Part shown: positions 39,001 through 48,349 of the stretch, in pieces
How the letters are laid out: each line of letters opens with the position of its first letter
Numbering within the stretch: the stretch's first letter is position 1
NCBI GenBank assembly: GCA_038502055.1
Contig: JAXRKN010000044.1
Location: forward strand, 9,077,501 to 9,141,500
Length of the DNA stretch: 64,000 nt
Direction: 5' to 3'
From: Tanytarsus gracilentus
Lineage: Eukaryota > Arthropoda > Insecta > Diptera > Chironomidae
Made by a program: the position numbers and the translations under genes
The notes under the pieces: generated by a model
Told to the model about the DNA's origin: nothing
Database searches by the model: none
What the model saw: the letters and a program-made list of their open reading frames with translations, nothing else

Positions 39001-42000
39001 TGAAATGTGAAAATGACAAAAGACGTCTCAAATCATGACTACGTTTGATATAATTCTGACATATATTTGCTAAAGCATGACGAATGCCTCATGGCATATA
39101 AACAACAGCAGGAAGTTCTGCGATGTTCTATCACACACGACGATGAGAATTAAAATGGGAGAGTTTGATGGTTTCGTGCAAAAATGACGTAATTTAAAAT
39201 CTTAATTATTACCTTTTGTCTCTTCAAAATTTTTTCAATAAAAAATCAATTTTGACATTATTAACAAATAAATTCACCCCTCAGGCTCTGACCATGAGAT
39301 ATTTTCCAACAGCCCAAAAATCATCGAATATTAATCATCGCAATGAGGAAAAACAAATTTCCGTATCGCATGCCGAAAAGAAAAATGTGTTGCCGTTTAT
39401 TAACCTAATAATGCGCCCGCCACGACAGCCCTATAACAAAAACAACATCGACGCCGACACATATAACGAGATATTTATGAGATGTATGACAAGGAGAAAA
39501 TTTCCATTTCCATTTCGCTTTAATCTAACGCGCATATTATTGTGTTTGTTGGAATGATTATTGTTGTTGATGGGTTTGAAGGAGGAGACACTTAGTAAAA
39601 ATAAAAATGTCCTTTTTATATTAAAATTAAAATTTAACATTTTTATATTTATTAAAAATAAAATTTAATAATAATATTTTCCTTATTTCACAGTCTTGAT
39701 CGACACCGAAAAAATCCCGTAAGCACAAAAATCCCTAAATTTCCGTTTCATTTCAAAAAATCCAAATACAACTTTTGTGAGTAAGCAAAAATTCATTAAC
39801 TTTTTCGATAAATTGCCACTGATATTCGAATAAATGCTGAGTAGAGATAGCGAAAGCAAAGAGGGGAAATGAGAATGCTAAACATCAATCTATGACACAC
39901 ATACTAACTCACACGTTTCTTTCATCATTTCCTTCGCACATATCAGGAACACATTTAATCCCAGCTGAATGAAGCTCCCCTTGCTCCAATTTTTCTTTCA
40001 ATGACTTTGCATGTACTGCTGGTATACTTTCATCTATGCTGACTTAGACACATAATTTTTCTTCAGAGACGATATGATGATGATATGTCAAATCAGACGA
40101 AAATGGGGAAGTTTTTTGTGTATGGTGAGCTTTGCTTACACACGCATGATATTAGATGAGTATTAAAGAAGTGAAAGTGATCTAATGTAAATACATTGTA
40201 AGAACGAAAGAATTCCCTTCCCAGCAATTTCCTCTTTATTTCACTCATTGTGCAATGCTGTCTGTTAATAATTCTTTGGGTGGAAAAAAAAATCAAGAAA
40301 AATGTCTAGGGAGAAACACTTTAAAAAAAATAATTTAAGAAATTTAGTTTGAATTTTTAACTAAAAATGTTCCATATAAGGTGAAGGCTCTTGGTTTGAC
40401 ATTTAAACTATGTTTGACCTGTGTTCAGGTTATTAAAATAAAAAAAAATCCATCCCTTTGCCGCATTAAAATCAAAATAATTCCGACATTGTAATTTTTA
40501 TCGTTCGAGAAATAAATTTTCAGATTAAATTTCGACGCATATCGCGTTTCCCCCCATGAAAAAACAAGCAACACAGGAATAAAAATAAAAGAATAAGGGG
40601 AAAAACAGATGAAGAAAGAAAATCTTTAAGGGAGCAGCTTGATTTCTTTTGCAACTCACGATCTATAAAAAAGTTTTTTTTCTCTTATCGCTCGCGTAAT
40701 TTTCAGATTCTCGATAAAAAAGAGAGGAAGTCATTGACTTGGAATAAACAACAGAAATTTGTGCAGAACACAAAACAGTTGAAGCGATGGAGCATAAACA
40801 AGAGAAAATCCCTCCAAATTTGAATTTCTGCTTTTTGTATTTTTGTGCATAAAAAAGAGAATTTTCAGTAGGTTTAATTTAAATTTTACGGCCCTCGTCG
40901 CTTTTTCGACAATGTCAGTCATCATTTTATTACCCAACAGGCACCATCAACAATGTGACCAACAATTTCCTCACACCCTAGGCAGTGTTTAACGTCGGAG
41001 TATGAATTTCTCATAAAATAACCGACGAGCATATCCATTGCAAAAAATGCTGTTACTGGCATATCATTTTTGAATATCGAGCATAAAAAAGGTTTATGCA
41101 TTTTTAGGGCGTGCGGCAGTGTTATTTTCCTCTTGGCTAACATTTAATTTTCATATTCATATTCGCAAAATGACAATAATTAAAAAGGAAATGTGGAAGA
41201 ACTATCATGATGAAATTTCTATGACTGAGATTAAGATTTTTAAATTTTGGAAAATGTAACTGACTTTTTAAAATTACAATCACCAGATGATATTCCGAAT
41301 ATTTTAAAATCAAATATTTATATGCCAAAATCGTTTCTCTATCAATGACCTTAATCACCATATCCTAATCACGCAAAAACTATGCAGGAAAATATTTTCA
41401 CTGAATATGCAATGAAGCTCACACAAAAAGGCCCGTAATGTGCATCGCTATGCAAATATAAAAAGCTGACAAAATTTGCAAATTTAATGACATAATTGAA
41501 ATTGCGTGAAAATAAAAGACGTGCACACAAAAATGTTCATTGCAGTCACATTCGAATGATTTTATCATGAAATGCAGCATATTTTTTTCGCATTCGAATT
41601 TGATTATCGAATGCATTTGGAATATTTTTTTTAAAATTTTTATCTCACAAATACATTTGGCGAATTTTTCTCTTGAAAATTATCAAGCATGAAAGTTGAA
41701 ACGTGCAACATCAAAATTCATTTTGATTTTGTGAATTTTTGAGAGCGAGTAAAAATTGTTGAGAGCTCAACAGCAATTCAATGTGTGATTTATTTGAAGT
41801 TGCATTTTTTAGGCTGGCTATGGAGTAGTGAATTATGAGGATTAGATTTAAAAAAAATTAAATAATATTTAAATCGAAAGTTTCTAAAATTTAAAACAAT
41901 TTAATAATTATTAAGTTGCAATCTTAACTTTTTGTCATCAAACTGTAAAATTTATCAATGCGAATGTTCGATGACAAAAGATACTGTGCTGGCATTTATT

Positions 42001-45000
42001 GGAAAATTTTAGAGATCTGGAACTTTTTAGAATCTTTTGAAATGAAAAAAATTAAATTTTTCTGAGCTAATAAAATTCAAAAAAATCAAATGAAATTAAA
42101 TAATTAAAATTAAATTCACATCCCTTGACAGCATCCAGCTATCATTCAAATATTTGCAACGACCCCTCCACCGCAATTAATTGATGTCCACATCATCCTT
42201 TGTCAATGCACCGAAAAATGAAATTACGAAAAAGCGAGAATGGAAATTGATGACATTGGAAGTGATGCAAATTTAATTAAAACATAATGCAAAATGCATG
42301 AATGCTAAAATGTCAACATTTACGGAAGCGATTTTTGCACATTTACCTGGACATGCTGCAAAAAAGTTCGTGAACCTTCTCAACATTAACCTCAGTCGGA
42401 GAGAAATTGTTATTTCGATAAACAAACCATAAATCATTTGGCGCTCGTATCCCCGCGTAGCATGTCGAAATAAATTAGGCTTGTGCATTTTTTGCTCGCT
42501 CTCTTATTATTATCAATATCATCAACTGACTCTCGGAATGTTCGCTCGTTTTTAAATGCAATTTTATGATGTCACATTTTGTTCGAGCGATCCAAAAAAT
42601 ACAAATTTTTGTTGAATTCAGCAAAAATGTCCAATTTATTTTTTGCATGCATATTATATGAATTTCACATGATTTATGGCGCTTTTGGTATAAAATTTGT
42701 CTCGAAAATCATAAATCATCATAAAAATTTTTCTTTACTTTTCTTATTGATCCCTTTTTTCAAGGAAGGATTTTATTGCAATTCATCTCTCAGGAGGATT
42801 TTCAGTCTTTAACCCTCATGCTCGTTAAGGGTTTTTTCTTTTGAAGCTGACATGACAAAAAAGGCAGGAAAATGAAACTTTGTGTGGTGTTCCATTAGTC
42901 GAGCTTTCAAACGGAAGGAAAATTGTATTATTGAGGAGATGAGGGTTATTGGACGTTTCAAAAGAAGCATTGAAAGAAAGTTTCAGACATGGCCAGGGCA
43001 TGAGGTCTTTGTGGGATTGAAAGAGAAATATGAGAGGTGAAAATTTTTGAAACACTTTAATAAATTGAGAAAGCTTAAAGCGATTGATTTTAAAAGTTTT
43101 TTTTTTGAAAATTAGCACATTTCTTCCTCAAAGAAAACTTTTCCATTTAATTATTTTTTTGATTGACTTCCTGCAAACTTTTTGATATTAAAAAAGCTTT
43201 TTCAGCTATTTTTTTTCATTGAAAAGTTCAATTGGATTGACTTTCTTTTCGAATTTTAAATCTCTCATGAGTTTTGTGACAATAAAATTTATTTTCGCAT
43301 GCCAAATGCACTTTTCTCTTATATCCTTAAGAAACGTCTGCAAACATGCAGTGCACACAATCGAGTTTTCTCATAAAGCAGAATGCAGTCAGCACACAGC
43401 CATCATAATGCAGTCGGAGAAATTTTGCTCGTTCTATCTCGATTTTTATTGTCAAATTAAACTTTTTTCGTCTGCTTTGTGTTGAGAGAATTTTTTTTGA
43501 AGCTTTTATAAGAAGTCTGCAACAAAATAAAATGAGGTGGAAAAGAATTCGAGACAACAAAAAAATAAGCAACAATCAGTAAAGCAGAACATTTTAGATG
43601 CATCTCGATGGAGTTGAAATAGAGAAGAAATGGATGTGATATGGAATCAGATTTGGAGTCATGGGGAAGGTTTAATTTTTTGATTTTGTAAAAATTTATG
43701 AATTTAAAATTTTTAATAAATTATTAAACAATTAAAGACCAAAAGAGATTTATGAAGAAATTCACTCTCCAGCGGAGAAATGCAGCTTTTTTCTCAGCCT
43801 CCGGTGACTCCTCGTCTTTAAACCTCCCATCGTACGATATGCTCGTCGCTTATAAATTAAATAAACGCAAATAAAATGTGCAAATGCATGTAATTGTAAA
43901 ATTAACTTCAGCACCATTAAATCTCACAATTGCCGATGGCTAAATGCGGCTATAAAATCAGTTATGAATAATTGACCGCCTTGTGATTTTCTCTCTATAT
44001 CGCGCTCTATCTACAAGGCAATGTACAACAATAATAAAGTAAATTGTGTATATGGAAGTAATCGCGATTAACTTAAAGAGATAGTCGCGTTTAAATCATA
44101 ATTGCTTAAGCTTTCTTAATTGCTTTCGTCGTAAATTTTCTTCACTCTCTTATTTTTTTATGGGCAACAATGTAAAGAAATTTTTGAAGGAAATGTTAAA
44201 AATCTGTGTCATGATGAGTTTCGATAAAGTTGACGGAGTTCAATGATCCTTCAATTAAATTGCAATTAGGGTTCTAGCATGTCATTATGGGGACATTAAA
44301 TTATTTTTAAAAATTTAACTCTATGAATGTCATAAAAATTCATTAAAAATAAGCAAGGCCATGAGCCATGAAAAGTAAGAAGATGAATTTTAGGTTTTGC
44401 TTGACCCGCTAAAAAAAGTACCTCGTAAAGCATTTCTTAATGACCATAAATCTCTTTCTAATTAAATGTTTCTCATCCATTCACATTACAGCGTTTAACG
44501 ATGACTCTGATTTATGCGAAATGGCGCCCATTTCAGTTCTCTTTTTATATGTACGACAGTTAACGTGAAAGATGAAGCAATTACTCACCTTGAACGGTCA
44601 ATTTGGCGAGTGCGCTCTCTCGACTGCCGACCATATTCGATGACACACACTGGTACTTTCCTTCGTCGATCGTTTGCACATTATTAATCAACAAATTACC
44701 GCCATCGACGATGCGAAGCCGACTATTGATGCGAGTTCGCACGTCATCCAAGTCTATTAAGACGCCATCCTTGAGAGAGAGTTAAGAAAAAATAATTAGA
44801 AATAAAATTTTACAAAAAAAATATTTTTCGCATACCTTTTTCCATTCTACTTTTGGCTCTGGATTTCCTTTCTGTTAAAAAAAATAAATTATTAAAAGAA
44901 ATTCCTCAAAAAAAGTTTTCTCATGCCACAGAAATACATACCGGAGGCCCACATTCCAACAATGCCGTTTCACCTGCTGCCACTCGCGTATCTTTTGGCT

Positions 45001-48000
45001 CCACACGAAAATCATCGCGCAGTACTGCGAAAGAAAAGAGAACAAAAAGAAGAATTAGCACAGATGAAACAAAAAAAATTATTTCATTATCATCATTTTT
45101 ATTTCCTCTGATCTTTATTCCATCTCAAATTAGAGAGTTGTAGCTTGTTAAAGTTAACAAGATTAGAGATGGAGAAAAGGCTTTTTATCCGGCATATAAC
45201 AACATAATAAGGTCTGATCAAAAGGAGCTGATGCGAGAAAATTACAATCTCATTTGTGTTTTTTACAAGCGATATTGAGTCAAGGGGTAAAAACTTTAAG
45301 TTCATTATTAATTATTTTTCAACAATAAACTTTACAAAAATTTCAAAATTTAAAGTTTTTAAATTTATCCAAACTTTCCACCCATTGAAATTACTCAAAG
45401 CTAATTTTAATATAAATTTCTCATCGACTTTGATTCATTTTTCAATTATAAATTCACTCAAAACTTCTTGTTGTGTCTGAAGCGAGTAAAAAGAATTTAA
45501 AAACATGAACCCAAAAGAGAGAGAGAACGAAAATCGATTAATCATTAGCAAACGAAAAGAATTCAAAACAAACTCAATAATATTTTCGCGGCTTTGCCTT
45601 CACACTCGAAAGCCCTGAAGGCGAAATTTTTATTACTTGAAGAAATTTCTTCGAAAATTATATATTTCGGAAAATAACACAGAATGGCATACTGAGAGCT
45701 TTACAACTTTTCGGGTTTCGGTTACAAAATTATTCACTAGCTCTTTACCCGGTCAACAGCATGTGAAAATGTGCCAAAATCAAGAGCAAAAAATAAATCA
45801 AAAAAAAATAGTCTTGACTTTTATTGTCCAACGTCGTATCTCATTATTTTTTCTTCTTCTACGTTATAATTTGGGTGTTGCTTTGAGCTCCTAATTGACG
45901 CTTTTCGCTAGACGAAAAAAATGCTTTCGGAAGAGTTTTTTTATAATCTAATAAAAAATTTAAATTGTTATGCTTGTGTACAATTTTTTACGACATTAAC
46001 TGACCATAATTTTATGTAAATGAGATCAGAAGTTGAGATATCATCTCATAATCTTTTTTTTATCAACGAAGCTAACGCACTTTGGTTTTGTTGGCGAAAC
46101 CGACATACATCGAGAGACAATTAAAATAAATTATTAAAAGCGAAGGACCGTGAAGCCTGTGAGACTTTGACACTTTTTAAAAATCTTTATAATTTTAAAT
46201 CTATAACATTTCAATTATAGTCAAAAATTAAATATTTAACCTCATCTATTTTTATCCATGTCTAACTAACAAGATAGTCTCGACAAATTTCACGGCATCT
46301 CGAAAAAATTTATTTTCTAATTTCATTAAAATCTTCAACAAACATTCGAGCGAGAGTGAGAGACATAAAAATTTGTTACGTTTCATTTCGAACTCCAAAT
46401 TAAATTGTTACGCCAGCATGAGAATGTCATTAAAATATTTTTTTTTCAGAGCAAATTTAAATAAAAAAATTTTATGGGAAAGAGAGAAAATGAGCTTTCC
46501 TCACTCTTTAATGAGTTATATAGTCATTAATTCTTTCCCCATTTAGCATTCCTATTAGGATGATATTTTGTAGTTGTTAAAGTAAAAGTTTTAATTACTG
46601 CTGTATGTGATGCGAATTCCATTGTGATGGAGAGATGTAATTTAAGGGCATTAAAGGAGGTTAAAATGGATATTTGTGATAAAATATTCAGACCGAAGAA
46701 GAAAACTTTTTAACAGATTCTCAAAATGTCTATCAATCTTTTTCAAAATATATTTTTAGCCGCAAAAATCTTTCAAAATTAATTTCTCTAGAAGCTTCAA
46801 ATTCCTTCTTCAAAATGATAATTGATGCCATCAAATTAATTTCCTTAAAAGCTTCAAGCAAACATATGTCTTGATCACAAAATTCTCCACGACTATCAAT
46901 TTTAAGTAAATGCCGACAAGCGAGCAAAAAATTCCATTTTCCATTTGCGAGCTTGCGATGAAAAATTAGTGCGAGATTTTTCTATTAAAAGCATTGCACA
47001 CCGACGAACGGTGGCAATTTACTAATCTAACAAATTGTCGACAATAATTTTTCCTTATAAAATGTCTCGAGCGTGTCTTTAGTGTGTTTTTAGCATTCTG
47101 CGGCACAATCGTTCACATGTGTCAGCTGCTAGAGAGAGCAACTGACAAAATCAGCATTGTTTGCACTTCTTTTAATGCTTGTTGACTGTCGATTGGCATT
47201 GGTGGCGTGCAAATGCCTTTTGTCCCACGCCAAATCGCCGCGCGTCTACTTTCTCGAAAACCTCGACAAAGAAATTTATTGTCATTCGATGCCACTTTAT
47301 ATATTTTATAAATGAAAATTCAGCACGGCATTTGCACGCAATGTGTAGCATGTGTTTAATTATTTTTCTCCTTCTCTCTCACTCATTTCGCCTCGATGAT
47401 CTCTCTTAAAGCGAAATATGAATATGTTGTGCGGAAAATATGCTTCGAGGTACAAGAAAAAAGGTTTTATTACGAGCGCCTCCGTATTTATGACGCTAAC
47501 ACAGGGAATAAATGGGTGTTGTGCTTAAATTGTGTCACGCGATAATTTTATGGGACTTTAATTTTAAATCTTAAAAAATTTATATTTTTTCATGTGTTTT
47601 TAAATTTTATGTTCCGAAATATGTAAACGACCCCAACAAAAGGAAGAACATTCCTCGAATAACTTCAACTCCTCTCACATGACTCTTTAGGATCATGATA
47701 ATAATAATTTATCCAACATGTAGCACATCAAGTGTGTGTTGGATGTAAGAATTTAATAATAAAAAATCTTCGGATGATAAAAATGCGCTCATGGATTTCT
47801 TTTTATCTTGAACACGGCGCATCGAGAAGAGGAAGAATTTTATGAAGCAAGTCATAAAAAATCTGCTGCGAAGATAACTGTTGCGTCATAAAAGAGATTT
47901 TCGGAAAAAAGGGATCATATCCTCGAAAAGGTGCCGTCTTGAGAAGTAATCATATGTTTAGCACCACAGGAAAGAAAATTGTTTTATCGAGAATGAATTT

Positions 48001-48349
48001 TTTATCTCAAATTTTAGCTTTTCTTTTTTAATTAAAAACTGACCTGCTATCTGAAGTGTGGCATTCCGACTGACACTTTTTCCAACGTAATTTGTTGCTT
48101 CACACCAGTACACTCCACCGTCCCCTTCTTTTTTGCCGTGAACTGTTTTGAAGAAAAATAAGGACCCAGTAGGCAGCAGCACTAGACGAGATTTATTGCC
48201 AACGGAACTAGTTTTCACAGGCTCGCCGTCCTTAAACCATTCAATAGTAGGATCGGGTTTACCTTCTGCTTTACAATTTAACGTCACCGGTTCATGTTTA
48301 GCGACTAGAATATCACTCGGATGTTCCGTGATTCGAGGCGATCTTTGTG
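17311..48349 (-). CDS. robo1: Roundabout (Robo1-type) axon guidance receptor, 5' end missing
   Basis: Nineteen exons with compatible phases encode 1,411 residues plus a stop: 48044-48349, 44942-45024, 44836-44871, 44589-44769, 37018-37156, 36454-36584, 34230-34507, 32634-32829, 27019-27101, 26623-26862, 25445-25618, 21089-21181, 20821-21019, 20332-20606, 20029-20260, 18819-19268, 18507-18684, 18192-18446, 17311-18019. The order is Ig1-Ig5, FN3 1-3, one membrane helix and a long cytoplasmic tail. That is the full architecture of Robo, the plasma-membrane receptor for Slit in midline repulsion and tissue patterning. Diagnostic stretches include SPRITEHP, VLRDDFRVEPKDTRVAAGET, PPPIIKIGPTNQTLPKGSVA and SPDNPTPYATTM. 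The tail has CC0 (DYAEVD), CC1 (PTPYATT) and CC2 (LPPPPVHPPP). CC2 points to Robo1 rather than Robo2/3, which lack it in Drosophila. A CC3-like proline stretch is not seen. The first exon here begins inside a codon, so the signal-peptide exon lies at higher coordinates and was not found. Confidence 0.96.
18192..18446 (-). CDS. robo1: robo exon: low-complexity cytoplasmic segment
   Basis: 255 bp, phase-linked to both neighbours (60-bp and 172-bp introns). It encodes ISQASEYNYNHATSSS through ARKYNS. It is rich in Asn, Ser and Gln, with HIYNEYEPY near the end. Similarity to Drosophila is weak here. Confidence 0.9.
18507..18684 (-). CDS. robo1: robo exon: CC2 polyproline motif
   Basis: 178 bp encoding APANWIDFLPPPPVHPPP and a Ser-rich segment ending in a Gln run. 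CC2 (LPPPPVHPPP) is the Ena, Vilse and Dock docking region of Robo1. Its presence separates this gene from Robo2/3. Confidence 0.95.
18819..19268 (-). CDS. robo1: robo exon: cytoplasmic CC0 and CC1 motifs
   Basis: 450 bp encoding VPSVVNGVGG through KHFNP. It includes DSLWID, RGWRTGDMDKDSGLS, CC0 (CGTDYAEVDPRN) and CC1 (SPDNPTPYATTM). The CC0 and CC1 tyrosines are targets of Abl kinase in the Drosophila receptor. An 11-residue insertion separates WID from RGWRT compared with Drosophila. Confidence 0.96.
19269..20028 (-). other. robo intron after the transmembrane exon, 760 bp
   Basis: AT-rich. No coding region or clear repeat. Confidence 0.7.
20029..20260 (-). CDS. robo1: robo exon: juxtamembrane stalk and transmembrane helix
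   Basis: 232 bp. After VGLVMDPAHLI and PPPRAHPSG the stalk leads to the single membrane span (FMIAIAIVLVMFLVSTAF), then a basic stop-transfer RFLYRRRKN and KGLQHLS. Confidence 0.96.
20332..20606 (-). CDS. robo1: robo exon: FN3-3
   Basis: 275 bp encoding VPTASPTNVQVGMLN through GPFSKS. It contains VVRWSPPPQQDHNG, GYKIQVKAGNSTKILAQMTL and NATT, matching Robo1 FN3-3. Confidence 0.96.
20821..21019 (-). CDS. robo1: robo exon: rest of FN3-2
   Basis: 199 bp encoding GLLIRYRELHSGTQ through VQTLED. KFTKYEFFISPFY and EGMPSNSK are Robo hallmarks. A 69-bp intron separates it from the preceding exon. Confidence 0.95.
21089..21181 (-). CDS. robo1: robo exon: start of FN3-2
   Basis: 93 bp, 31 codons, TLELTDALAVNSTAVRLEW through EDYVE. 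It matches Robo1 in the region ELIDASAINASAVRLEW. Confidence 0.94.
21182..25444 (-). other. robo intron (FN3-1/FN3-2), 4,263 bp
   Basis: AT-rich intron with a CAAGGG-family palindrome at 22092-22173. No coding region was supported on either strand. Confidence 0.7.
22092..22173. repeat. MITE-like palindrome, CAAGGG family (82 bp)
   Basis: AGGGTTGG at the left and CCAACCCTT at the right are perfect inverted termini. Next to them lie AAATTTTTT and AAATTTTTTT blocks. The right end AAATCACCAACCCTTG is shared base for base with the copy at 2695-2816. Confidence 0.6.
25445..25618 (-). CDS. robo1: robo exon: second half of FN3-1
   Basis: 174 bp, 58 codons. It has LKPAKSYVFLVRAENSYGLS, the FN3 tyrosine-corner strand, then the FN3-1/FN3-2 linker ending VRSMLSAK. 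Confidence 0.95.
25619..26622 (-). other. robo intron within FN3-1, 1,004 bp
   Basis: No recognisable coding or repeat content. Confidence 0.7.
26623..26862 (-). CDS. robo1: robo exon: Ig5-FN3 linker and first half of FN3-1
   Basis: 240 bp, 80 codons, starting VEKSATSALHRTPD. It includes the FN3 tryptophan (VTLAWNKV) and the Robo-typical YSVEYFSSDLQSGWI. Confidence 0.95.
27019..27101 (-). CDS. robo1: robo exon: end of Ig5
   Basis: 83 bp encoding LHLEDSGMYTCTAIS through WSSWLT. It holds the second Ig5 cysteine and the Robo-typical SGETSW motif. The short acceptor is CTATTATAG. Confidence 0.94.
27102..32633 (-). other. robo intron within Ig5, 5,532 bp
   Basis: AT-rich intron splitting Ig5. 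It holds a TG microsatellite at 27547-27567. A possible AT-rich palindrome runs from about 27407 to 27540, but its ends pair weakly. No coding region was supported. Confidence 0.7.
27547..27567 (+). repeat. TG dinucleotide microsatellite
   Basis: About ten uninterrupted TG units in a robo intron. Confidence 0.9.
32634..32829 (-). CDS. robo1: robo exon: start of Ig5
   Basis: 196 bp encoding VVSVDDIPPPIIKIGP through GGTLKID. The first Ig5 cysteine is in ATLICRAGG. The segment between this cysteine and the core tryptophan (GAPQIKW) appears two residues shorter than Drosophila Robo1. Confidence 0.95.
32830..34229 (-). other. robo intron (Ig4/Ig5), 1,400 bp
   Basis: AT-rich. A lone AAAGGGTTGGGC block near 33933 resembles the palindrome termini but has no partner. 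No coding region. Confidence 0.7.
34230..34507 (-). CDS. robo1: robo exon: complete Ig4
   Basis: 278 bp encoding SLPVFNIKP through RAFLE. Its cysteines are in AKFECVASG and GGYYVCSAFS. WTKEGMKELMFPDN matches the Robo1 WTKEG..LMFPN motif. It ends in phase 0 before GTGAGT. Confidence 0.95.
34508..36453 (-). other. robo intron (Ig3/Ig4), 1,946 bp
   Basis: AT-rich intron. No gene or clear repeat was seen. Confidence 0.7.
36454..36584 (-). CDS. robo1: robo exon: end of Ig3
   Basis: 131 bp encoding AEILDGDKSLVI through AQLIVN, with the second Ig3 cysteine in GTYICEAHNSIG. It ends one base into a serine codon before GTAAGT. Confidence 0.95.
36585..37017 (-). other. robo intron within Ig3, 433 bp
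   Basis: Contains a compact 50-bp palindromic element at 36891-36940 and nothing else recognisable. Confidence 0.75.
36891..36940. repeat. Minimal palindromic element, AGGGTTG...CAACCCT (50 bp)
   Basis: AGGGTTGG at the left and CAACCCT at the right are perfect inverted ends over 7 bp. They flank a nearly pure A+T interior, inside a robo intron. The termini match those of the 22092-22173 copy, so this may be an internally deleted member of the family. Confidence 0.5.
37018..37156 (-). CDS. robo1: robo exon: start of Ig3
   Basis: 139 bp encoding VKPSFIKEP through DDGNIPVG. The first Ig3 cysteine is in VQFYCSVNG and the core tryptophan in ILWRKDDG. Confidence 0.95.
37157..44588 (-). other. robo intron (Ig2/Ig3), 7,432 bp
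   Basis: The largest robo intron in the window. It is AT-rich, with a CA microsatellite at 38750-38764 and a few element-like termini such as CCATCCCTTTG near 40450. No coding region was supported. Long introns of guidance genes often hold enhancers, but none is recognisable by eye. Confidence 0.7.
38750..38764 (+). repeat. CA dinucleotide microsatellite
   Basis: A short AC/CA run inside the largest robo intron. Confidence 0.85.
44589..44769 (-). CDS. robo1: robo exon: end of Ig2
   Basis: 181 bp encoding DGVLIDLDDVRTRI through LAKLTVQ. It includes the second Ig2 cysteine (EGKYQCVSSN) and has the donor GTGAGT. Confidence 0.95.
44836..44871 (-). CDS. robo1: robo 36-bp micro-exon in Ig2
   Basis: Exactly 12 codons, KGNPEPKVEWKK, containing the Ig2 core tryptophan. 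It is bounded by TTTTAACAG and GTATGC. The introns on both sides are 70 and 66 bp, and skipping it would keep the frame. Confidence 0.93.
44942..45024 (-). CDS. robo1: robo exon: start of Ig2
   Basis: 83 bp encoding VLRDDFRVEPKDTRV through ECGPP. It is nearly identical to the Robo1 Ig1-Ig2 linker and first Ig2 strands. The donor is GTATGT, phase 0. Confidence 0.95.
45025..48043 (-). other. robo intron (Ig1/Ig2 boundary), 3,019 bp
   Basis: Non-coding AT-rich DNA. It contains a CAAGGG-type palindrome at 45281-45387. No exon-like frame was seen on either strand. Confidence 0.7.
45281..45387. repeat. MITE-like palindrome, CAAGGG family (107 bp)
   Basis: The left end CAAGGGGTAAAAACTTT and right end AAACTTTCCACCCATTG pair as inverted repeats at about 13 of 17 positions. 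The interior is AT-rich. It lies in a robo intron. Confidence 0.5.
48044..48349 (-). CDS. robo1: robo exon: Ig1
   Basis: 306 bp. It starts after a CAG acceptor with two bases of a split codon, then QRSPRITEHP. It carries the Ig1 cysteines (TLNCKAEG and GGVYWCEATN) and ends LQIA plus one base before GTCAGT. Ig1 is the main Slit-binding domain of Robo receptors. Confidence 0.95.

Noticed and set aside
39216..39557. 113-codon plus-strand frame in the large robo intron
   Set aside because: No domain, no splice support, low-complexity composition.
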